Assembly (NCBI GenBank): GCA_016716335.1
Contig: JADJWN010000004.1
Coordinates: 1 to 64,000, forward strand
Length of the DNA: 64,000 nucleotides
Origin: Saprospiraceae bacterium
Lineage (GTDB): Bacteria; Bacteroidota; Bacteroidia; Chitinophagales; Saprospiraceae
Reading direction: 5' to 3'
Shown here: positions 56,224 through 64,000 of the stretch, piece after piece
Numbering within the stretch: the first letter of the stretch is position 1
Layout: the number at the start of each line of letters is the position of its first letter
The notes under the pieces: generated by a model
The model's database searches: none
What the model saw: the letters and a program-made list of their open reading frames with translations, nothing else
What the model was told of the DNA's origin: nothing
Program-made: the position numbers and the translations under genes

Positions 56224-57236
56224 GAATCCGTGTCTCTGTTTTTAGTCTTTTCTACAAAACGTACTGCCATATCATGGAATTTTTCATGAATCTGTGTATC
56301 AGGACTGGCCTTGGCAAATTTAACCAGATCTGCTATGGACAGGATTTCATTCAGTTCATGTACATCCGGGCTTTCCATACCCGATTTTAGCATTTCCTGT
56401 CTGATTTCGCCGGTGGTCATCTCCAGTGCCGGAATCTTGAATCGGTCTTCGATATACTGGCGGATGATGCGGGTAAGCTCTGTCTGATATTCCTTCACCC
56501 ATCCCTGCTGCCACAGTTGCTTTTCCTTCAATTGCTGAAGTGCTTTCAAGGCTTTTTCATGTGGCAGAAGGACTTCCGTGGGCTCTACCGTTGCCGGTGG
56601 CGATGATACTTTCTGCCTTTTCCTGAGCAGATAGTACAGCAATCCTCCCAACAGCAGCAAGACAGCCGTACCTGCAATCCAGGGCAATAAGTCCTCCATA
56701 TTGACCGGCTCGGTATATATCGGACGGATAGGAGCCAGGCTGATGGAGTCTCCCTGCATTACCCCGGCAGGTGGAGTGACCAGTATGTCTATACCCGGAC
56801 CGGGTTGATATTCTGTATTTTGGGTACAAAGTATTCCGGCAGGCTCAAACCGGAAAAGCCCGGCCCCATAAAGTATAATCTTTAATGTGATTTTTACGGA
56901 ATATACTCCATTTGAAGCTGTCAACCCCAAAGCAGACCAGGAGATGATATGATTATTATCGATCTTCCCGGAGAATTCTCCTGCATCCATTATTTCCCAG
57001 TCTGCATATCGATCCATCATCATGGTGTCTCTTTCATTCCAGAGATTCAGGATGGAATCCGGATGAGGCAGTGCAATGGATGCCGGCATACAGCTTTCAG
57101 GTACAGTCATGCTGAATTGAAGTACCAGAGGCTCACCTATGCCAATGCTGTCTTTTTCTGCATGTATGGCACTGATGACCTGTGCCTGCAGTGCGGGATG
57201 AATAAAAGCAATCAGACAGATCCACAGATATCTCAT
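56220..57236 (-). CDS. DUF4381-like membrane protein of the Bat operon
   Basis: About 338 aa: signal peptide (MRYLWICLIAFIHPALQAQ), beta-rich periplasmic part, one helix (WIAGTAVLLLLGGLLYYLL, ~185-205) and a helical cytoplasmic end (KEYQTELTRIIRQYIEDRFKI). ATG 57236 overlaps the TGA of DUF58 (TGATG), and it is preferred over a GTG one codon upstream. This layout matches the DUF4381-type subunits found between DUF58 and BatA in Bat/MoxR operons. Confidence 0.75.
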   Translation of the reverse strand: MRYLWICLIAFIHPALQAQVISAIHAEKDSIGIGEPLVLQFSMTVPESCMPASIALPHPDSILNLWNERDTMMMDRYADWEIMDAGEFSGKIDNNHIISWSALGLTASNGVYSVKITLKIILYGAGLFRFEPAGILCTQNTEYQPGPGIDILVTPPAGVMQGDSISLAPIRPIYTEPVNMEDLLPWIAGTAVLLLLGGLLYYLLRKRQKVSSPPATVEPTEVLLPHEKALKALQQLKEKQLWQQGWVKEYQTELTRIIRQYIEDRFKIPALEMTTGEIRQEMLKSGMESPDVHELNEILSIADLVKFAKASPDTQIHEKFHDMAVRFVEKTKNRDTDS

Positions 57237-58105
57237 CACTTTGCTCTTTTTTTGAAAAACTTATGTAATGCCAGTATGTAGTCATCTTCCAGCTGCAGGG
57301 TTAGGGTGTCTGCCCCTGATCTTTTAAAATCATCATGGAATGAATTCAGACGCTTTTCGAATGCTGCCTCCCATTTTTTTCTGAAAGCTGCATCAGAGCT
57401 GTCTATCCACCGGTAATTACCGGATTCTCTGTCTTTGACGTATAGCAGACCTGCGTCAGGCAGATTTTTCTCGGTATTGTCATACAACATCAGGCCGATA
57501 ATGTCGTGCTTTCCTGCGGCAATCTGCAGTGCCTGTCTGTAACCTGATGTTTTAAAATCTGAAAGGATAAAGGTAATGGACTTTTTTTTCTGAATATTGG
57601 TCAGGTATTGGAGTGCAGTATTGAGATCCGTACCTGTCCCTGAGGGTTCGCTGTTGATCAGTTCACGTATAATGCGCAGGATGTTTTTCCTTCCTTTGGC
57701 AGGTGGTATGTATTTTTCCACATGATCAGAAAATAGTATAGCCCCTACCTTATCATTGTTGGTGATAGCCGAAAAAGAAAGTATGGCGGCAATCTCAGCT
57801 ATCAGTTCCTGCCTCTGCTTACTTATCGTTCCATAAAAGGTGGATGCCGAAATATCAATCAGCAGCATGACTGTGAGCTCCCTTTCTTCCTCATATATCT
57901 TGATATGAGGTGTGCCGGTGCGTGCCGTAACATTCCAGTCAATATTGCGCACATCATCGCCGTACTGATAGTCCCGCACCTCACTGAAAGACATTCCCCG
58001 TCCCTTGAAAGCACTGTGATAATCTCCCGAAAACATCTCCCGGGTGATACTTTTGGTGCGGATTTCCAGTTTGCGTACCTTACTAAGCAGTTCGGCTGTA
58101 TCCAT
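57236..58105 (-). CDS. DUF58 domain protein
   Basis: A 289-aa protein of the DUF58 family, a VWA-like fold associated with MoxR ATPases. Diagnostic blocks are GDYHSAFKGRGMSFSEVRDYQ and GDDVRNIDWNVTARTGTPHIK, then LLIDISAS (MIDAS-like) and the GTGTDLNTALQYL segment. It lies in the middle of the Bat operon, 4 bases after the DUF3298-like gene. It probably relays MoxR activity to the VWA subunits. Confidence 0.92.
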   Translation of the reverse strand: MDTAELLSKVRKLEIRTKSITREMFSGDYHSAFKGRGMSFSEVRDYQYGDDVRNIDWNVTARTGTPHIKIYEEERELTVMLLIDISASTFYGTISKQRQELIAEIAAILSFSAITNNDKVGAILFSDHVEKYIPPAKGRKNILRIIRELINSEPSGTGTDLNTALQYLTNIQKKKSITFILSDFKTSGYRQALQIAAGKHDIIGLMLYDNTEKNLPDAGLLYVKDRESGNYRWIDSSDAAFRKKWEAAFEKRLNSFHDDFKRSGADTLTLQLEDDYILALHKFFKKRAK

Positions 58106-58109
58106 AGCT

Positions 58110-59444
58110 TCAGTCCTTGTTGAGTTCTTTGAGCAGTGATTTCAACTGAATATTGGTTTTCAATTCAGTAAAGGGTATCATGATCTCCAATTCTCCAAAT
58201 ACTGGGTGAAAATCGGTGGTGCAGCTTATTCCTGAGGGCTTGAGTGCCAGATTGCGGAATGTCTGTCCGTCAGCCCACTTTTTGAGACTGTCACTTAATG
58301 CCATTTCTTTTTTCCGGGCAGCAATGACTCTGTTGATATATTCCTGTGCATTGAAATTTTTCTCGAATATATCCCTGATTGTCAGTTCCTTACCTCCGGA
58401 GAGGTCATAGATAAATGCCTGTTTGTCGGTGTGTGTCTCCTGTGAATTCTGACGGTAAATGATGCCGGAGATCAGTTCGTTGTTAAAAAAATACACCTCC
58501 ACCCAGCCATAAATACTGTATTTCCACCGGTCGGCCACGGCATATTCATGATCCGGCTTATTATCCTTGCGGAGCTTGTTTTCCATATGCCAGAGCCTGA
58601 ATTTTTGTTCCAGCCAGCTGTTGAATTTTTTATGGTCAGATTTTGGTTTTATCAACTCCATACGGGTGGCAAAATCTGCGAATTCATAGCATTCAAAATC
58701 AAGCTGCTGTTTTACAGAGAGCCTGTATATCCGGTCATTATCCACCAGATCAAGGTCTGACTTACCCGTCCAGTCATCGGTGGGAGCATGCAGCTTTTTA
58801 CCATTCAGGAGGGGACATTTGTTATTCAGGGTGAGAAATCTGCCCGATGCAGGCAGCCTGATTTCTTCTTCATATTGTTTTTCGCCGATATACCATTGCA
58901 ATGCGCACTTGTCTTCATTTTTCCGGACAAATAGTTTTACCTTTTCATTGCCTGCCATTCCCTCGTACACGGAGATGGATTCGGCGGAAGGACATGCTTC
59001 AGGTGGAGCAGCGGTGTCATGACTCCATAATGTGCAGACTACGGGTATCCGCTGAATTTTGTGAATATCAGTCCAGACCGCTGTCAGGTTCTGACCATTG
59101 TAAATCCCGGAGATAAACCCCGTCACCCTGCCGGACCGGGTTTGTTCTACCAGGTCTATACTTTCGTTTTTGTCTTCTCCTTCAAAATAAAACCGGGCTT
59201 TACTGCTTTCAAGAATATACATCCCTTTGCATTGCTGCCCGTCTGTACCCAGCATAAAATCCACATGATGCAGGCCGGCAATGTGACCTTTCATATGATG
59301 GATCCAGAGATTTTTAGTCTGTGCCGGAAACATACTGCGCACCTCGGCACGCCATAGCTCGGGCTGTGCGTACCCGTATGGCATGTCAATCATCCATCCG
59401 GTACAGATTGCAAGCAGTATTTGTATTTTCCTGTAAACAGTCAT
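58110..59444 (-). CDS. DUF3298-like exported protein in the Bat operon
   Basis: A 444-aa exported protein (signal peptide to ~26, YGYAQ). The first ~220 residues are beta-rich and not recognised. The last ~150 residues resemble DUF3298/RsiV-type domains (AFIYDLSGGKELTIRDIFEKN; FHPVFGELEIMIPFTELK). It sits between moxR and DUF58, where standard Bat operons have none, and its genes are tightly spaced on both sides, so it is probably a lineage-specific component. Confidence 0.55.
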   Translation of the reverse strand: MTVYRKIQILLAICTGWMIDMPYGYAQPELWRAEVRSMFPAQTKNLWIHHMKGHIAGLHHVDFMLGTDGQQCKGMYILESSKARFYFEGEDKNESIDLVEQTRSGRVTGFISGIYNGQNLTAVWTDIHKIQRIPVVCTLWSHDTAAPPEACPSAESISVYEGMAGNEKVKLFVRKNEDKCALQWYIGEKQYEEEIRLPASGRFLTLNNKCPLLNGKKLHAPTDDWTGKSDLDLVDNDRIYRLSVKQQLDFECYEFADFATRMELIKPKSDHKKFNSWLEQKFRLWHMENKLRKDNKPDHEYAVADRWKYSIYGWVEVYFFNNELISGIIYRQNSQETHTDKQAFIYDLSGGKELTIRDIFEKNFNAQEYINRVIAARKKEMALSDSLKKWADGQTFRNLALKPSGISCTTDFHPVFGELEIMIPFTELKTNIQLKSLLKELNKD

Positions 59445-59472
59445 AATTTAGGCTGAAATTTCCTCTGAAGTA

Positions 59473-60468
59473 TCAAGGTACTTCAATACGATTGATAATG
59501 CGTAGAATGATGTCTTCAGTACTGATATTTTCAGCTTCCGCTTCGTAGCTGAGACCGATACGGTGATTGAGTATATCCGTGCATATCTGCTTGATATCGT
59601 CAGGAATCACATAGCCTCTGCGATGCATAAAAGCGTGAGCCTTGGCGCCGAGGGCAAGAAAAATACTGGCTCTGGGCGAAGCTCCATAGCTTATCAGCGG
59701 CTTGAGATCCTGCAGTCCGTACCGGTCCGGAAACCGGGTGGCAAATATGATGTCGAGGATGTATTGCTCGATTTTGTCATCCATATATACCTTTCGTACG
59801 GATTGTCTGGCACGAATGATATCCTCCGGCCTGACCACGGGTTGGACTGTGGCGATTTCTTCATCATACAGATTTTTGCGGATGATCATTCGTTCTTCTT
59901 CCCTGTCGGGATATCCTATTCTGACCTTGAGCATAAATCTGTCTGTCTGCGCTTCGGGTAAGGGATAGGTGCCTTCCTGATCTATGGGGTTTTGTGTAGC
60001 AAGTACAAGGAATGGTTCGTCCAGTCTGAAGCTTTCTTTACCTATGGTCACCTGACGTTCCTGCATGGCTTCGAGAAGTGCACTCTGTACTTTGGCCGGT
60101 GCCCTGTTGATCTCATCTGCCAGTATGAAATTGGTAAATACCGGGCCTTTTCTTACGGTGAATTCATTTTTGCCGGGATTATACACCATGGTACCTATGA
60201 TATCCGCAGGCAGCAGGTCCGGTGTAAACTGTATCCTCTGAAATCCTGCATTGATGGCAGAGGCAAGGGTCTTGATGGCCAGCGTCTTGGCGAGTCCGGG
60301 CATACCTTCGAGCAGTACATGTCCTCCGGATAATAATCCGAGCAGCAGGCGGTCTGTCATATGTTTTTGCCCTACGATTACTTTTGAGGTCTCACTTCTC
60401 AGACTGTCCATGAAAGCACTGTCAATGTAGATCTGCTGATTGAGTGCCTGTATGTCAATAGAAGTCAT
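59473..60468 (-). CDS. moxR: MoxR-family AAA ATPase
   Basis: A 331-aa AAA+ ATPase of the MoxR type: Walker A region GHVLLEGMPGLAKTLAIKTL, Walker B FILADEINRAP, sensor 1 ATQNPIDQEGTYPLPEAQ and sensor 2 SYGASPRASIFLALGAKA. MoxR proteins work as chaperones for VWA proteins. It is the first gene of the nine-gene Bat operon. Confidence 0.94.
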   Translation of the reverse strand: MTSIDIQALNQQIYIDSAFMDSLRSETSKVIVGQKHMTDRLLLGLLSGGHVLLEGMPGLAKTLAIKTLASAINAGFQRIQFTPDLLPADIIGTMVYNPGKNEFTVRKGPVFTNFILADEINRAPAKVQSALLEAMQERQVTIGKESFRLDEPFLVLATQNPIDQEGTYPLPEAQTDRFMLKVRIGYPDREEERMIIRKNLYDEEIATVQPVVRPEDIIRARQSVRKVYMDDKIEQYILDIIFATRFPDRYGLQDLKPLISYGASPRASIFLALGAKAHAFMHRRGYVIPDDIKQICTDILNHRIGLSYEAEAENISTEDIILRIINRIEVP

Positions 60469-60799
60469 AGTATGTGTATCCGTTTTTGGTTTTTAAAAAG
60501 TCTGCGCCTGTGTGATGGGTTTGTCAGGTACGGGGCAAATATCGCTAAAAAAACGGAGACAGTTTATCTCTTTACACACTTCCTCCATAATCCCGGGATT
60601 TCTGCTTTTCTGACCTTTTGCATAAAGGTCGGATAAACAGAGGTTTTGTGGATATACTGCCTGTCATTCAGGGATATTTCCTGTCCTTGCCCACCATAAA
60701 ATAAACTGCAGTAATTTTCGTTAAGGAATGCGAAATTAAATAAGGTGAATTGTGCTTTCACATGGTATTTGTTGTTTAACTTAATGTTAACTTCGCCCG
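60469..60799. other. Divergent intergenic region
   Basis: 331 bases between moxR (minus) and an exported hypothetical gene (plus). A GATATTTG (minus strand, 60536-60543) is a near-match to a -7 box for moxR. No RNA gene or clear hairpin was seen. Confidence 0.35.
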
Positions 60800-61426
60800 A
60801 TGAATGATTGTTTCCGGAAGGTGAGAAAGCTGTTTTTATGTCTGGCGGGATTTGTATGGTGGATGCTGCCCATGCAGGGGCAGGATGCCGCAATATATGC
60901 ACGCAAGGCGGCCAATGAGCTGGCGCAGGGAGCATTGGTGGTCAGGGTTTTTACCAATGCAGGTAAGCTGAGGCAGCTGCGCTCTTTGCTGCAGAGTCCT
61001 GAAATCAGCCGAAGCACCAGAATGAAACTGGAAAAACAACTGGCAGATACCGAACAGGAAAATGACCGGTACTGGAAGGATATCACGACCTCTTTTGCCG
61101 AAAATTACAGCTTCAGTAAGGTATATTTCATGCCGGACAGCCTGTACAGGGAGTTTGCAGAAGGCAGGGAGAATGTATTCTGGAATGAAAGACGACAGAT
61201 TGACCCGGATATCAAAGTGCAAAGAGACAGCTATTTTCTGATGATCACGGGTGACAATACGGATCAGCTGATCCTTGTGACTAAAGATCTGGTAAGATTA
61301 GACAAGCCTTTTCCCCACAGAATTGTCACATTTTTGCCTTCCTTCAAGCGGATTTTCAACCGTAAATCCTATTTTGACAGCCAGATCAAGGGATTTGATT
61401 CCAAACTTCATAATCTGAAAAGTTGA
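60800..61426 (+). CDS. Exported hypothetical protein
   Basis: A 208-aa protein with a signal peptide (MNDCFRKVRKLFLCLAGFVWW, cleavage near MQGQD). A helical part (ELAQGALVVRVFTNAGKLRQLRSLL) and a C-terminal alpha/beta part follow (VQRDSYFLMITGDNTDQLILVTKDLVRLD). I do not recognise the family. The gene is 3 bases upstream of the VanX-type gene, so they are cotranscribed. Confidence 0.65.
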   Translation: MNDCFRKVRKLFLCLAGFVWWMLPMQGQDAAIYARKAANELAQGALVVRVFTNAGKLRQLRSLLQSPEISRSTRMKLEKQLADTEQENDRYWKDITTSFAENYSFSKVYFMPDSLYREFAEGRENVFWNERRQIDPDIKVQRDSYFLMITGDNTDQLILVTKDLVRLDKPFPHRIVTFLPSFKRIFNRKSYFDSQIKGFDSKLHNLKS

Positions 61427-61429
61427 GTT

Positions 61430-62197
61430 ATGCGCAGGATAGGATTTTTCGTTCGTATTAGTAATTGGGTACTGCTATTCCTGGTTGTTTTTGCAGGGTG
61501 CAAAATGGAAAAATCACCTTCAGGAATATCAGATGGGATGAATGCAAAGGACAGCCTGACTCAGCTGGACAAAAATACTGCGTCTGAAGAGACTGAGGAT
61601 AAGGTAAGTACTGAACCCATTAATGAAGGCAAAAAGAAGAAGGAAGTCATACCTCCGCAATGGAAAGAAATTGTCACCGACAGCACCGGAATATTGCTGG
61701 ATATAAAATATGCGGGCACCGATAATTTTACCAAAAAGAAAATATATCCCTGCGGGAGATGTTTTGTAAGGCCGGAAGTGGCCGAAAAACTATTGCTGAT
61801 TCAAAAAGATCTGAAAGAGCGTTACGGCTTTGGATTGAAGCTTTTTGATTGCTACAGGCCTGCACCGGCACAACAGAGATTGTGGGATGCGGTACCGGAT
61901 CCTGATTATGTGACTCCACCGGCCAAAGGGTCAATGCACAGCAAGGGGCTGGCCGTAGATCTCACGATTGTGGACAAAAACGGCAATGATCTCAATATGG
62001 GCACTCCCTATGATTTTTTCGGCAGGGAGGCACACCACGACTATGAAGACTTTGCGGCAGATATTCAGAAAAACAGAGTACTGATCAAAAAAGTGATGGA
62101 GCTGCATGGATTTAATTCCATCCGTACAGAGTGGTGGCATTACAGTCTTACAAAAAAATCCTACCCATTGTCAGACTGGGAATGGCAATGTGATTAG
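61430..62197 (+). CDS. D-alanyl-D-alanine dipeptidase lipoprotein (VanX/DdpX type)
   Basis: A 255-aa lipoprotein (lipobox FAGC at ~24) with a charged linker and an M15D peptidase domain: LFDCYRPAPAQQRLWDAV, the zinc motif SMHSKGLAVDLT (His and Asp ligands) and EWWHYSL (catalytic Glu, third His ligand). The family cleaves D-Ala-D-Ala. An envelope location suggests turnover of peptidoglycan-derived dipeptide rather than vancomycin resistance; no vanHA genes are present. It overlaps the convergent next gene by 4 bases. Confidence 0.88.
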   Translation: MRRIGFFVRISNWVLLFLVVFAGCKMEKSPSGISDGMNAKDSLTQLDKNTASEETEDKVSTEPINEGKKKKEVIPPQWKEIVTDSTGILLDIKYAGTDNFTKKKIYPCGRCFVRPEVAEKLLLIQKDLKERYGFGLKLFDCYRPAPAQQRLWDAVPDPDYVTPPAKGSMHSKGLAVDLTIVDKNGNDLNMGTPYDFFGREAHHDYEDFAADIQKNRVLIKKVMELHGFNSIRTEWWHYSLTKKSYPLSDWEWQCD

Positions 62198-62808
62198 TCC
62201 ACTTCGCCTTTTCCCTGTCTTACCAGGATAATTTCTGCGCCTGTACAATCCAGTACGGTAGATTCTTCGAGGGTACCGGCACCAAAATCCAGGAGCAGAT
62301 CCACCTTGCCGTTGAAGTCGGCTGCTATATCCTCCGGGTCGGTATAGTACCCTGTGATACCATCCTCATTGTTGAGTGAAGTGGAGATCAATGGTGCTTC
62401 GAGCATGGGTAAGAGCGCTTTGACCAGTGGATGGTCCGGTATCCGGATGCCTATTTCCTCTCTATTGTTTTTAAAAAATTTCTGTACATAGTTGTTGGAT
62501 TTCAGAATGAAGGTATAAGGACCGGGCAGATAGCGCTTCATGGTTCTGAACACCTGATTGTCAATCTGTGGCGTATATAAAGCCACGGTGCTTATATCCG
62601 GGCAGATCAGCGACAATCGGGCCTGCTTTTCTTTTTTATTCAGGATGCGGCAAATCCGATCAATACCCGCTTTGTTGGTCATCAGGCAGCCCAAGGCATA
62701 TATGGTGTCGGTAGGGAAGATGACGGTCGCTCCGGCATTGATTTTGTCGGCTGCATATCTGAGTTCTTTCTGGTTGATGTAATATTCGTCAAATATGATA
62801 CGTTCCAT
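62194..62808 (-). CDS. Sua5/YciO/YrdC family L-threonylcarbamoyladenylate synthase
   Basis: A 204-aa YrdC-fold protein: GATVIFPTDTIYALGC for nucleotide binding, KEKQARLSLICPD, and PDHPLVKALLPML and ISTSLNNEDGI blocks. The family makes threonylcarbamoyl-AMP for t6A tRNA modification; the YciO branch has a related but less certain role, and KKEKQARLS in place of KRP..P favours the YciO-like branch. It converges with the dipeptidase gene. Confidence 0.83.
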   Translation of the reverse strand: MERIIFDEYYINQKELRYAADKINAGATVIFPTDTIYALGCLMTNKAGIDRICRILNKKEKQARLSLICPDISTVALYTPQIDNQVFRTMKRYLPGPYTFILKSNNYVQKFFKNNREEIGIRIPDHPLVKALLPMLEAPLISTSLNNEDGITGYYTDPEDIAADFNGKVDLLLDFGAGTLEESTVLDCTGAEIILVRQGKGEVD

Positions 62809-63056
62809 AAGTTATTTTTTATTAAGGTAAAAATATAGCTTTTTGAAAAAGCGGCTCAAAATGATGTTTCATTAATATCAGTAACACTAATGAACCTGAA
62901 GATTTATGCTTGACTGTAGAATGCAGGAGAAGACTTCCCGAAAACCCAAAAAAGATTTGCTTTCCGTCAGGCATTTCACTCAATTAATACTATACCCATT
63001 CCCATACTCAAAAATAAATTTTTTTTCATATTTTTTTAAAAATTTTGGAGTAAGAC
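62809..63056. other. AT-rich intergenic region
   Basis: Non-coding, AT-rich DNA between the YrdC gene and the promoter of the M43 protease gene. An open frame starting at 62906 has no protein-like character and runs into the promoter. Confidence 0.4.
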
Positions 63057-63087
63057 TTGACATGTCAGAATTAATGGTTTATTTTTG
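63057..63087 (+). promoter_or_regulatory. Promoter of the M43 protease gene
   Basis: TTG at 63057-63059 and TATTTTTG at 63080-63087 with a 20-base spacer match the Bacteroidota promoter consensus. The transcript would start near 63094, about 90 bases before the ATG. Confidence 0.65.
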
Positions 63088-63185
63088 TACACAATGAAAT
63101 TATTAAAGAACTGCTGTAAATTACTGTTTCTGCAAATAAAGATTCATTCCCATAAAATATTATCAAACTATTAAACTAAATTATT

Positions 63186-64000
<815 letters not shown>

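Noticed and set aside
60564..60935. 123-codon minus-strand frame
   Set aside because: It overlaps the signal peptide of the exported hypothetical gene at 60800 and shows no family motif.
62906..63097. 63-codon frame before the M43 gene
   Set aside because: It overlaps the M43 promoter, has an implausible composition and no recognisable features.

Overview
The window looks like a chromosomal segment of a Bacteroidota bacterium, most probably of the Saprospiraceae/Chitinophagales type. The sequence evidence is: promoters of the TTG-N(~20)-TAnnTTTG type; secreted proteins ending in type IX secretion sorting domains (YPNPA...); a DUF1501/DUF1800 pair; SprB-like repeats; a Bat aerotolerance operon; and the rimP-nusA-infB cluster. 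I saw no rRNA, tRNA, CRISPR array or intact transposase.

Layout. 0-1.1 kb: Xre/RES toxin-antitoxin pair. 1.2-2.5 kb: exported amidohydrolase, then a gap with a strong hairpin terminator and a possible 52-residue peptide gene. 3.2-15.3 kb: polysaccharide-type locus with a sugar nucleotidyltransferase, a Wzx-like flippase, two AsnB amidotransferases, two GT4 glycosyltransferases and a YfhO-like membrane protein. The flippase, both asnB genes and yfhO all carry frameshifts, while both glycosyltransferases are intact. 15.5-17.3 kb: TRAP transporter membrane subunits. 17.3-19.1 kb: two related arrays of a hairpin-rich repeat of about 80 bp around two small lipoprotein genes (one with a stop codon at its lipobox), plus a duplicated 3' end of the DUF1501 gene. 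19.1-25.9 kb: DUF1501, DUF1800 and a large sorting-domain protein. 26-36 kb: cystathionine beta-synthase, transketolase, lipase-like lipoprotein, GT2, FKBP, DUF2007 and a HEAT-cyclophilin lipoprotein. 36.5-42.3 kb: SGNH hydrolase, an 8-bp microsatellite, a secreted Cys-rich protein and a tandem duplication (about 2.01 kb) of an LRR surface protein gene. 42.3-50.9 kb: TIGR02757 protein, infB, nusA, rimP, small lipoproteins, lptB and an Ig-like lipoprotein. 51.1-60.5 kb: a nine-gene MoxR/Bat operon. 60.8-64 kb: an exported hypothetical, a VanX-type dipeptidase, a Sua5/YrdC protein, and the start of an M43 metalloprotease whose signal peptide is encoded by a TTTC tetranucleotide repeat.

The strongest new observation is at the right edge. 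In the M43 gene the (TTTC)9 tract lies inside the signal-peptide codons and currently puts the ATG out of frame with the protease; one more repeat unit would restore it. Three other exported-protein genes (an LRR copy, the SGNH lipoprotein, a small lipoprotein) are also interrupted within about the first 30 codons. This may be slipped-strand phase variation of export, decay, or sequence error; raw reads would decide. The absence of detected frameshifts in about 20 kb of housekeeping genes, against six in 10.8 kb of the polysaccharide locus, argues against uniform sequencing error but does not exclude it.
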